Notes under the pieces: generated by a model | The model's input: only the letters and a program-made list of their open reading frames with translations | Told to the model about the DNA's origin: nothing | Databases searched by the model: none | Translations under genes and position numbers: made by a program | Assembly: GCA_030528715.1 (NCBI GenBank) | Contig: JAUMYJ010000005.1 | Coordinates: 1-41,753 of the forward strand | Length of the DNA: 41,753 bases | Direction of reading: 5' to 3' | DNA from: Bacteroidales bacterium | GTDB lineage: Bacteria; Bacteroidota; Bacteroidia; Bacteroidales; Bacteroidaceae | Shown: piece by piece, positions 33,021 to 40,062 of the stretch | Position numbering within the stretch: position 1 is the first letter of the stretch | How the letters are laid out: each line of letters opens with the position of its first letter

Positions 33021-33047
33021 AGATGCAATGACTGGTGCATCTTTTTT
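33021..33047 (-). terminator. Small hairpin after the AI-2E transporter gene
   Basis: AGATGCA (33021-33027) pairs with TGCATCT (33036-33042). It lies about 16 bases past the AI-2E family stop on the minus strand. A T6 run follows on the plus strand instead, where no gene precedes it. Confidence 0.45.
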
Positions 33048-33058
33048 CAGCTAAACCT

Positions 33059-34162
33059 CTACACGCTACTAAGCACATCTTTCTTGACTGCTAGTTCTTC
33101 TGGCACAATATAGCGTTTATAATAGGCTATGAGCAAAGTCGTCAGTGGTAGAGCGATGATTAAACCTACGAAGCCAAGCAACACGCCCCAGATAGAGAGT
33201 GATAGCAAAATAACCGTAGGCGATAGCCCCATCACATGCCCCATAATACGAGGCACAAGCACCACGTCTTGTATCATTTGCACCACAGCAAAGACCACTA
33301 CACATAAGCCCAAAATCATCCAAAAGTTTTCTCCCGTATCTGCGGCTTTAAGCAAAGCAAGCAATACCGTTGGCACAAAGCCCAGCATTTGCATGTAGGG
33401 CACGATATTGAGCAAACCTATAAATAGCCCCAGCGGCACGGCCAATGGCAACCCTATGATGCTAAAACCAATAGCCAGCAACACGCCCACCAACAACGCC
33501 ACTAGCGCTTGACCACGAAAATAGCCATTCATGCCATCTACGACATCTTCACCAAGTGTAGCTGCAAACTTACGGTATTTTTTAGGCACCATACGTAGCC
33601 AGTTGCGGCTCATAGCATCGTAGTCTAGCAAGATAAAAAAGAGGTAAATAAGCGTAATCAGAGAAGCTAGCAGGCCAATAACCCAAGAGGCTGTTTGACT
33701 CACCACCTGCCACAAGCCATTAACCCCTTGCTGCACCCATTCGTGCCATTTAGCATCAGCAAAAACACTTTTAAGCACCTTAGGGTCTACATTACGCTGC
33801 ACGAAGTGTTGCACAGCCTCGGGGATAGTACTATTAGTCGTACCACTATACAGATAGCGCTCGGCCAGCTGTCGTACGAGTTCAAGCTCCGCCATAATCG
33901 GGGGGATATAAAGTGCCGTGATACCTACAATCACACCGATAAGCAAGATAAAGGTAATCAACACACATAGCACACGGCTACGTAAACGCAAGCGATATTG
34001 CATAAACTCTACCAGTGGATTAAGCATATAGGCCGCAATACACGCCACAAAAAATGGCAGCAGCACACTACTCAAAACATTCAGCAACACTAATAGACCT
34101 ATCAGCATCAAAGCCATACCCACCCAACGGATAAAACGATCAAACGTAATCTCTCTCTTCAT
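33059..34162 (-). CDS. AI-2E family transporter (PerM/YdiK type)
   Basis: The 367-residue inner-membrane protein has the AI-2E_transport arrangement: two N-terminal helix pairs (GMALMLIGLLVLLNVLSSVL and VLCVLITFILLIGVIVGI), an amphipathic periplasmic region, then helices with GYFRGQALVALLVGVLLAIG, LPLAVPLGLFIGLLNIVPYMQ and VPRIMGHVMGLSPTVILLS. Despite the name, members export autoinducer-2 or act as Na+/H+ antiporters, and most are uncharacterised. The gene is divergent from rsmI, has its own promoter and is intact. A short C-terminal tail (VPEELAVKKDVLSSV) is cytoplasmic. Confidence 0.92.
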   Translation of the reverse strand: MKREITFDRFIRWVGMALMLIGLLVLLNVLSSVLLPFFVACIAAYMLNPLVEFMQYRLRLRSRVLCVLITFILLIGVIVGITALYIPPIMAELELVRQLAERYLYSGTTNSTIPEAVQHFVQRNVDPKVLKSVFADAKWHEWVQQGVNGLWQVVSQTASWVIGLLASLITLIYLFFILLDYDAMSRNWLRMVPKKYRKFAATLGEDVVDGMNGYFRGQALVALLVGVLLAIGFSIIGLPLAVPLGLFIGLLNIVPYMQMLGFVPTVLLALLKAADTGENFWMILGLCVVVFAVVQMIQDVVLVPRIMGHVMGLSPTVILLSLSIWGVLLGFVGLIIALPLTTLLIAYYKRYIVPEELAVKKDVLSSV

Positions 34163-34235
34163 ATAAAGTTCAGACTTAATAGATTAAAACAGAGCCACAC
34201 ATGCCAAGTAGCAAAGTGGCCGTTTTACAACTATG

Positions 34236-34266
34236 CAAACATAGCAAAAAAAGCCGAGATATACAA
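34236..34266 (-). promoter_or_regulatory. AI-2E transporter gene promoter (-33/-7)
   Basis: On the minus strand TTG (34264-34266), a 20-base spacer and TATGTTTG (34236-34243) match the consensus. The leader would be about 65 bases. Confidence 0.62.
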
Positions 34267-34359
34267 ACAAGCACACTATTTTCGTATACAAAAAAGTCTA
34301 TTACACCAGCAAAAACACCTCAAAACATCTTTTCGATGCGTTTTTTAGCTAGGAAAGGC

Positions 34360-34389
34360 TTGGCTGCTGCACTTTTTTCTATAAATTTG
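34360..34389 (+). promoter_or_regulatory. rsmI promoter (-33/-7), abutting the start codon
   Basis: TTG (34360-34362), a 19-base spacer and TAAATTTG (34382-34389) match the consensus. The ATG at 34394 lies only five bases past the -7 box, at the expected transcript start, so the mRNA should be leaderless or nearly so. Confidence 0.68.
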
Positions 34390-34393
34390 CATT

Positions 34394-35206
34394 ATGGCAA
34401 TGCTCTATGTTATCCCCACACCTGTGGGCAATTTAGAAGATATGACGCTCCGCGCAATCCGCTTGCTTGGCGAGGTCGATGTTGTGCTGGCCGAGGACAC
34501 ACGCACCTCTGGCCTACTGCTCAAACACTTTGGCATCGCTGTGGGTAAGTTGCAGTCACATCATAAGTTCAACGAGCACCACACCTGTCACGCCTTAGCT
34601 CAGCGTATGGCCGCAGGCGAAACGATGGCACTTATCAGTGATGCAGGCACACCTGCCATTAGTGACCCTGGCTTTATGCTCGTACAAGCATGTTTAGAAG
34701 CAGGAGTCGAGGTACAATGTCTCCCAGGAGCTACCGCTTTTGTACCTGCCTTAGTGTCTTCGGGTCTACCTTGTGACCGCTTCGCGTTTGAAGGCTTTCT
34801 CCCACAAAAGAAAGGCCGCACCGCCAAGCTAGAGAGCCTTGCTAGCGAGTCGCGCACCATGGTGTTTTATGAGTCACCACATCGTATATTACGCACATTA
34901 GCCGAGATGGCCGAGGCTTGGGGACACACACGCCCTTGTGCTGCCATGCGTGAGCTCTCAAAGTTCCACGAGCAAGCCATACGAGGCACCCTAGCCCAAG
35001 TGCAGGCACATTTCGAGCAACATGAGCCACGCGGTGAGTTTGTACTCGTGGTCGGCGGCTACACCCCAGACAAAGCTACCCTCAAAGCCCAAAATCAAGC
35101 CCAAAAGCATACACCACAGCATGACACAGCGCCCGATGCGCTACCACCTCTAAGCAAATACGCACGCAAACAAGCTCGCTTGGCTCAAACGAGTGAACCT
35201 ACCTAA
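34394..35206 (+). CDS. rsmI: 16S rRNA 2'-O-ribose C1402 methyltransferase
   Basis: The 270-residue tetrapyrrole-methylase-fold enzyme carries LYVIPTPVGNLEDMTLRAIR, VVLAEDTRTSGLLLKHF, LISDAGTPAISDPGF, CLPGATAFVPALVSSGLP and VFYESPHRILRTL, all RsmI signatures. It adds a methyl group to the ribose of C1402 in 16S rRNA, using S-adenosylmethionine. The C-terminal 35 residues are low-complexity (Gln/His/Pro-rich) and end with KYARKQARLAQ. A second ATG six bases later is an alternative start. It heads a likely operon with a lipoprotein gene and coaE. Confidence 0.94.
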   Translation: MAMLYVIPTPVGNLEDMTLRAIRLLGEVDVVLAEDTRTSGLLLKHFGIAVGKLQSHHKFNEHHTCHALAQRMAAGETMALISDAGTPAISDPGFMLVQACLEAGVEVQCLPGATAFVPALVSSGLPCDRFAFEGFLPQKKGRTAKLESLASESRTMVFYESPHRILRTLAEMAEAWGHTRPCAAMRELSKFHEQAIRGTLAQVQAHFEQHEPRGEFVLVVGGYTPDKATLKAQNQAQKHTPQHDTAPDALPPLSKYARKQARLAQTSEPT

Positions 35207-35306
35207 CACAACTATAACACCACACGTTTTTATATCACTCCTCAACATGCTGCGCTAGCGACACACGCCAAGCACAGCCTATTTGAAACAAAACACACTA
35301 CCGAAC

Positions 35307-36170
35307 ATGAAAAAAATGTTTTTTGCCCTCCTCGCTTTGGGCATGCTCACCGCTTGTGACACCAAAAAGACCGACCCACGCGACACTCAAATAGATTCCT
35401 TAGGTCGTGTCCTCAGCCAGCAAGAGCAAGAGATGACCGATATGATGACGCTATTGAGCGATATCCAAACCGGCTTTAACGAAATCAATGAAGCCGAAGG
35501 GCGCATCAACCTCAGCAAAGCCAATCCCGAGGCCAACGCTAAGGCGCAGATACAAGAAAACCTGCAATTCATACAAGAAACCATGGCCAAAAACCGCGAG
35601 CGTATCCAGCAGCTACAAGCACAGGTCAAAAGCGGCAAAGCCAAAGGCAACAAACTCCAAGCTGCACTCGACAATCTCACACTGCAATACGAAACCAAAC
35701 TCGCAGAAATACAAGCGCTACAAGCTGAGCTCGAGCGTAAAAACCTACACATCGCCGAGCAGAGTAAGCGTATTGAGGCACTCAATACCGACGTACAAAA
35801 CCTCAATACCAACGTTAGCGATCTGACCAACGAAAACAAGCAACAGAGCAACACCATTTCTAACCAAGACCGCGAGCTAAACACAGCTTGGTATGTCTTT
35901 GGTACCAAGAAAGAACTCAAAGAGCAAGGCATACTGCAAAGTGGCGAGGTACTTCAAAGTGCCAACTACAACAAAGACTACTTCACGCGCATTGACATTC
36001 GTCGCGATAAAACCATCAAGCTCTATGCACGCCATGCCGAGCTACTCACCACACATCCTGCCGACAGCTACACCTGGGAGGTAGATGCCAACAAAGAAAA
36101 AACACTACAAATTACCAACCCACAGCGTTTTTGGAGCGTAAGCAAATACCTCGTCATTCGCGTTAAGTAA
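35307..36170 (+). CDS. Coiled-coil lipoprotein, function unknown
   Basis: The 287-residue protein starts at MKKMFFALLALGMLTAC, a lipoprotein signal with lipobox Cys17. A long coiled coil follows (about residues 30-195), dense in Gln, Glu, Lys and Asn with heptad-like leucines, then a C-terminal globular domain of about 90 residues (AWYVFGTKKELKEQGIL, RIDIRRDKTIKLYARHAELL, WEVDANKEKTLQITNPQRFW, YLVIRVK). Similar lipoproteins of unknown role are widespread in Bacteroidota. An upstream TTG adds eight residues but weakens the signal. It lies 100 bases after rsmI without a promoter and 16 bases before coaE. Confidence 0.8.
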   Translation: MKKMFFALLALGMLTACDTKKTDPRDTQIDSLGRVLSQQEQEMTDMMTLLSDIQTGFNEINEAEGRINLSKANPEANAKAQIQENLQFIQETMAKNRERIQQLQAQVKSGKAKGNKLQAALDNLTLQYETKLAEIQALQAELERKNLHIAEQSKRIEALNTDVQNLNTNVSDLTNENKQQSNTISNQDRELNTAWYVFGTKKELKEQGILQSGEVLQSANYNKDYFTRIDIRRDKTIKLYARHAELLTTHPADSYTWEVDANKEKTLQITNPQRFWSVSKYLVIRVK

Positions 36171-36186
36171 CCTGTTGCCCAAGCCT

Positions 36187-36804
36187 ATGCTACCCACTTC
36201 TACCCCACCGCCCCACACATGGGCCATAACGGGAGGCATCGGCAGTGGCAAGACTACGGTGTGCAGCCTCATACGTGAGCTGTACACCGTACCTATCTTC
36301 TACTGCGACGATGAAGCTAAACACATCATACGCACCCACCCTCACGTAAAAGCCGAACTTACCCAACTCATTGGACCCGAGCTCTACGATGCTAGGGGAC
36401 AGCTACGCAAAAGTGTCATGGCCACCTACCTTACTGCCAGCACGACACAAGCCTCACAAGTCAATGCCATCGTTCACCCACGTGTAGCCGAGGCATGGCA
36501 AGCCTTTTGTGTCAATAAGCCCGTAGCAATCATGGAGTGTGCCTTACTCTTCGAGAGCGGCTTTGACCACCTTGTACAGCACACCATTGCTGTGGTATGT
36601 GAGCGCGAAGAGCGCATCCGTCGTGTCATGCAGCGCGACCACATCGAGCGTGCCACCGTCTTACGTTGGCTCTCGCTACAATGGCCAGACGAGCAAGTAC
36701 GCGCCAAAGCACACCACCTCATCGACACGACTTCGGGGCAACGCGAAGCACACATCGCCCAAATACAAGCCATCTTTGGCAAGCTGCCACATCAAGCCCA
36801 ATAG
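36187..36804 (+). CDS. coaE: Dephospho-CoA kinase
   Basis: The 205-residue P-loop kinase carries WAITGGIGSGKTTVC (Walker A), FYCDDEAKHII with the substrate-binding Asp, IVHPRV, ALLFESGFD and the lid QRDHIERA, all CoaE motifs. It phosphorylates the 3'-hydroxyl of dephospho-CoA, the last step of coenzyme A synthesis. ATG 36187 was preferred over an in-frame TTG 12 bases earlier. It closes the rsmI operon and is followed by a long hairpin. Confidence 0.94.
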   Translation: MLPTSTPPPHTWAITGGIGSGKTTVCSLIRELYTVPIFYCDDEAKHIIRTHPHVKAELTQLIGPELYDARGQLRKSVMATYLTASTTQASQVNAIVHPRVAEAWQAFCVNKPVAIMECALLFESGFDHLVQHTIAVVCEREERIRRVMQRDHIERATVLRWLSLQWPDEQVRAKAHHLIDTTSGQREAHIAQIQAIFGKLPHQAQ

Positions 36805-36863
36805 CCCCACGACACCACAGCTCTAAGACACTCGACTCACGTGTAGGCTAGGCTCCTCCCCCT

Positions 36864-36920
36864 CAACACGCACTTCCACCCCTGCTAGCCATAAGCATGC
36901 AGAGGCGGAAGTGCGTGTTG
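36864..36920. terminator. Long hairpin between convergent coaE and the HU-like gene
   Basis: CAACACGCACTTCC pairs perfectly with GGAAGTGCGTGTTG (36907-36920), and the stem continues through CC-CTGC/GCAG-GG with two interruptions, around a 13-base loop. Confidence 0.78.
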
Positions 36921-36996
36921 TAAGCGTCTAGTACTTGCGCATACAAACAAGATGTAGCCATCGGCAGCCACTTGCCTGTTTGAGTGCTAGCCATAG

Positions 36997-37614
36997 CTAA
37001 TCTGCCTGCCAAATGGTGTACCTACGTCCGCCAATGAGCGTGTAGCCAATACGATTGTTGGGGGTGTCTTGCCAGTGGCGCAATTCGCGCAAGGCTGTGC
37101 TAAGCGAGAGGTGGGTTAAGGCAGCGTAAGTCGCTACGGAGATTGTGGCGTGCTTGCGCAGATAGGTTTGCAGCAGTGCCAAGCGTGCGCTAGCTGACAT
37201 GTGGCGTGTGCTAGGCACTACCACACCACGCTGACGCTTGGCCACTTGATGAAAAGACGTGTTGGCAGCTATCAGCAAAGGACGCGATGGGGCAAACGTG
37301 ATGCGCCCTACCTCAAAGCCCGAGGCATTGTGCTGCGCGCCTTCGCTTTCGATAGCAGCACACTGCACACGAGCACGCAGCGAGCCAAGCTCACCAAGAC
37401 TCACGGTATGCCCACGGCCAAGCTCACGCCCTACGACCTCACTAAGGGCTGAAAGACAGGCTTTGACATCGTGCGTGCTGAGTGCACACGTATCTGCCAC
37501 CTGCTGTGCAATGGTGTCTAGCGTGGCGCGGCCACGGTGTTTAAAGTCGGGGTAGCGTTTGCCTGCCGACAGAGGTGTAGCAGCAGACATCTCGCGCATA
37601 ATAATCGTAGTCAT
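36997..37614 (-). CDS. HU-like DNA-binding protein with C-terminal extension
   Basis: The 205-residue protein has a HU/IHF-like domain in its first 130 residues, including RATLDTIAQQVADTC, VSLGELGSLRAR and the fold's ITFAPSRPLL strand. This is the Bacteroidota HU-like class (about 120-residue domain) rather than classical 90-residue HU. A C-terminal helical part (about 140-205, ASARLALLQTYLRKHATISVATYAAL and a basic RRYTIW end) resembles a small winged helix and may give a second DNA contact. Likely a nucleoid-associated protein; target sites unknown. Translation may begin at MTTII or at the sixth residue Met. Confidence 0.8.
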   Translation of the reverse strand: MTTIIMREMSAATPLSAGKRYPDFKHRGRATLDTIAQQVADTCALSTHDVKACLSALSEVVGRELGRGHTVSLGELGSLRARVQCAAIESEGAQHNASGFEVGRITFAPSRPLLIAANTSFHQVAKRQRGVVVPSTRHMSASARLALLQTYLRKHATISVATYAALTHLSLSTALRELRHWQDTPNNRIGYTLIGGRRYTIWQAD

Positions 37615-37659
37615 ACGTAATGTGTGTTTAATTATGAATTAGATAAAAAAGCCCAAATG

Positions 37660-37678
37660 GCCAAAGCTAATGCAAAGA
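37660..37678 (-). promoter_or_regulatory. Two overlapping candidate promoters of the HU-like gene
   Basis: The minus strand carries TATCTTTG (37671-37678) and TAGCTTTG (37660-37667), both matching TAnnTTTG, about 50 bases upstream of the start codon. No -33 TTG fits the usual 19-20-base spacing. Confidence 0.5.
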
Positions 37679-37754
37679 TACAACACGAAAAGCCCGAAAT
37701 CCAAATTTTCACACCATTTTTTGCCTATTTCAGGGCAAAAAACAACTTCATCGC

Positions 37755-37816
37755 GATGACGCACACACACCACTACGATGGCGCAGATGCTCCACCACGA
37801 TGAAGCACACACACCA
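37755..37816. repeat. 18-bp imperfect direct repeat
   Basis: GATGACGCACACACACCA (37755-37772) and GATGAAGCACACACACCA (37799-37816) differ at one base and lie 44 bp apart in non-coding DNA. Confidence 0.6.
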
Positions 37817-37899
37817 TCGCGACGCATCGGTTTTTTAGGTTAAGCCAAGCGCAAAACACAAGCATCTTAAGCCATCACAGCTCTCAAACGAGAGCCCCA

Positions 37900-37953
37900 C
37901 TATACCCTTTAGGGCTACACACCTCGGTCGAGGGTATAGCCCTAAGGGGATAA
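37900..37953 (-). terminator. Hairpin after the BspA-like gene
   Basis: TATACCCTTTAGGGCTA pairs with TAGCCCTAAGGGGATA with one mismatch and one bulge. It lies 35 bases past the stop on the minus strand. Confidence 0.65.
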
Positions 37954-37987
37954 GTTAGACTAAGTATGCCTAAGTGTGACTTAGCCG

Positions 37988-39712
37988 TTAGCGTGCGTTG
38001 ACCTGCGTCTTTTGGCCATTGATGATGTAAACACCCGTACCAAGCACCTCACGTTTGGTACCGAGGTAGCGGCCGTTGAGGTCGTAGATGTGCGTAGCCT
38101 CGGGGCTGTCGCCATCGCTCAGCGCAATGTGCTTGATGCTTGTAACTCCCTCAATGTGGCTAGATAGCGCAGAGGGGTAGGTCGTAGTATTGGAGTTAGA
38201 GGCGTTGTAAATATAGCCGGAGAGGTAACACCATGGCTCTGTATCGCTTGCTTTTACAGGCAGCCATTGGCCATTGGCTTGCAGGCGATAGGCGCGCGCG
38301 GACTCAGCATCGGCTTTCGTATGGATAACCCTATCATTACTCCCTGAAAGTCCCCAATTACCACCAAAACTATAACTATGATAACGTAAATGATGCACCT
38401 TTGTGTTGCCCATTGTGTTGCCTAGCATAGCACCACTAGCCACACGTACTAGATAGGGTTTGTAAGGCTCTAACACCTTAGCTTCCGAACGTTTGAAGTA
38501 GATGGTGTTTTCGCTTATACTTATCTGCTCTGGCTCATAGGCTTCTACCTCGGGCGTAAGTGTCCACGCATAGGGCAGCGTAATCATGTTGAGCGGACGC
38601 TTCCAAAAACTTTCAGACAAGAGCGTGATTTTTTTGGCTGTAAAGTCCAAACTAGGTTGCACTGGGCGGTAAGGGTCAAGCTGATACTCGTCACACACGG
38701 CCTCTCCTGCTTCCATATACACCACATTGGGCGTAGCGTTTTGCACTAGGTTATCTGTCAGGGTAGGCACGTATTTGAGGGCAGAGGCTGGGACAGCCTC
38801 TACAAACGCTTCTATCACTTCGTCCGTATAGCCAGTGCAATGCATCAGTACCAAGCTAGCCATTCTCGAAGTGCCTTCTAAACAACTAGCATAGTTTTTT
38901 AGCTTACTCAGGTTCATACCCCCAAAATCAAGCTGAAGCAGCCTCCGACACTCTTTAAAAGCCTCTTTCATATCAACTTGCCCTTCGGGAACAAATTCAG
39001 TTGGGAAACCAACCTCTGTCAACTGGCTACAGTATGCAAACATATTATTCATGTCAGTCAGTTTTGGCGCCTTTAAACTAGAAAAATCTACATAAGACAA
39101 GTTTCCACAATTAGCGAACATAGCACTCATGTCGGTCAGTTTTGGCGCCTCTAAACTAGAAAGATCTAAATAAGACAAGCTTTTACAATTAACGAACATA
39201 GCACTCATGTCGGTCAGTTTTGGCACCTCTAAACTAGGAAGATCCAAACCGGTTAAGCTGAAGCAAGCGTAAAACATACGAGACATATTAGTTACCTCAT
39301 TCAGGTTGAAACTCGTAACGTCTAACGATTTCAAGCTTATGCAATTCCCAAACATCAAAGACATATCGGTAACTTTCGTAGTGTTAAGGTGTTCTAGCCC
39401 CACGATACTCCTAGCCAATGTAAAGCCCTTAAACAAACCAGCCAATGAAGTAGGCTCTGCCTCGCGCATACTCTCGTCTACACGCAGGTAGTGCGTACCT
39501 TTACGCATCGTCTCTGAAGCGTCTTTCGTAGGGTTGTACACTTCGCTCTCCACGTCATCATCAACGGGTACAAAAGGAGTGTACATCAGTGTCGTAGTGC
39601 TATCTTTTGCCGAGAATACACGATAGATGCGACTTTTAATAATAAGCTGCGCGTGTGCCATTTGAAGCATGGTCAGCAGCGCAATAAACAATGTGAGTAG
39701 CTTGTGTCTCAT
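37988..39712 (-). CDS. BspA-like leucine-rich-repeat (DUF285) secreted protein
   Basis: The 574-residue protein has a signal peptide (cleavage after MAHA). It then has about six DUF285/BspA-type repeats of 26 residues (about 105-260), such as DMSAMFVNCKSLSYLDLSSL and DMSAMFANCGNLSYVDFSSL. A beta-rich region follows, then a C-terminal segment IYDLNGRYLGTKREVL-GTGVYIINGQ resembling a type A sorting tail of type IX secretion. BspA proteins bind host matrix and other bacteria; this one is likely cell-surface or secreted, which fits the PorE-like gene in the same window. The repeats are nearly identical at DNA level, so copy number may change. Confidence 0.87.
   Translation of the reverse strand: MRHKLLTLFIALLTMLQMAHAQLIIKSRIYRVFSAKDSTTTLMYTPFVPVDDDVESEVYNPTKDASETMRKGTHYLRVDESMREAEPTSLAGLFKGFTLARSIVGLEHLNTTKVTDMSLMFGNCISLKSLDVTSFNLNEVTNMSRMFYACFSLTGLDLPSLEVPKLTDMSAMFVNCKSLSYLDLSSLEAPKLTDMSAMFANCGNLSYVDFSSLKAPKLTDMNNMFAYCSQLTEVGFPTEFVPEGQVDMKEAFKECRRLLQLDFGGMNLSKLKNYASCLEGTSRMASLVLMHCTGYTDEVIEAFVEAVPASALKYVPTLTDNLVQNATPNVVYMEAGEAVCDEYQLDPYRPVQPSLDFTAKKITLLSESFWKRPLNMITLPYAWTLTPEVEAYEPEQISISENTIYFKRSEAKVLEPYKPYLVRVASGAMLGNTMGNTKVHHLRYHSYSFGGNWGLSGSNDRVIHTKADAESARAYRLQANGQWLPVKASDTEPWCYLSGYIYNASNSNTTTYPSALSSHIEGVTSIKHIALSDGDSPEATHIYDLNGRYLGTKREVLGTGVYIINGQKTQVNAR
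39048..39245 (-). repeat. 78-bp near-identical tandem repeats within the BspA-like gene
   Basis: The word TTTTGGCGCC or its one-base variant recurs at 39062, 39140 and 39218, exactly 78 bp apart. Most of each unit is identical, including ATAGCACTCATGTCGGTCAG in two of them. Each unit encodes one 26-residue leucine-rich repeat. Confidence 0.8.
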
Positions 39713-39742
39713 AACATAGCATTTTAGAAATTACCTATGGCT

Positions 39743-39750
39743 CAAAGGTA
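39743..39750 (-). promoter_or_regulatory. BspA-like gene promoter (-7 box)
   Basis: The minus strand reads TACCTTTG, matching TAnnTTTG, 30 bases before the ATG. No -33 TTG was found. Confidence 0.52.
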
Positions 39751-40062
39751 AGGGGTGTGAGTGTATTAGAGAGAGCAGTAGAGCGCAGAGGGCGAGAGCC
39801 ATACAGACGGCAGTGCATCTCGTGGCCAAGGGCATAGGTTTCGTGCGAGCCACAGCAGAAGGCGTCAAAAATCACCTCCCTACGGACTATTGGCAGCCTA
39901 CACAACGTGAAGACTACATCACAAAGTTAAGCATTTTCACCCCCCCATCTATTAATAATTGTAAAAAAACACATGGCCGTATAAAAAATAGGAATTTCCC
40001 TAACAGCATAGGCTTATCCACACGCTCCCTTGCAAAACACTCGGCACACACTACGACAAAAA
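39751..40062. other. Intergenic region between comEC and the BspA-like gene
   Basis: About 310 bases without a recognisable gene. A perfect minus-strand TAACTTTG (39922-39929) points toward the BspA-like gene, and a C7 run (39940-39946) lies just upstream of it. The open frames on either strand show no domain. Confidence 0.45.
39922..39929 (-). promoter_or_regulatory. Orphan -7 box upstream of the BspA-like gene
   Basis: The minus strand reads TAACTTTG, identical to the commonest box in the window. It could be a second, distal promoter for the BspA-like gene with a leader of about 200 bases, or the start of a small RNA. Confidence 0.45.

Larger units (their letters stand above)
37615..37987. 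other. Intergenic region upstream of the HU-like gene
   Basis: No credible gene. It contains two tandem -7-like boxes for the HU-like gene, an 18-bp imperfect direct repeat and the hairpin that follows the BspA-like gene; each is listed separately or under findings. Confidence 0.55.

Noticed and set aside
36822-36996. Possible tRNA or small RNA in the coaE/HU-like gap
   Set aside because: The only structure is the long terminator-type hairpin; no T-loop or acceptor pattern was found.
39735-39905. Short minus-strand frame downstream of the orphan TAACTTTG box
   Set aside because: It lacks an ATG, has no recognisable motif and ends inside the BspA-like gene leader; a regulatory leader is a simpler explanation.
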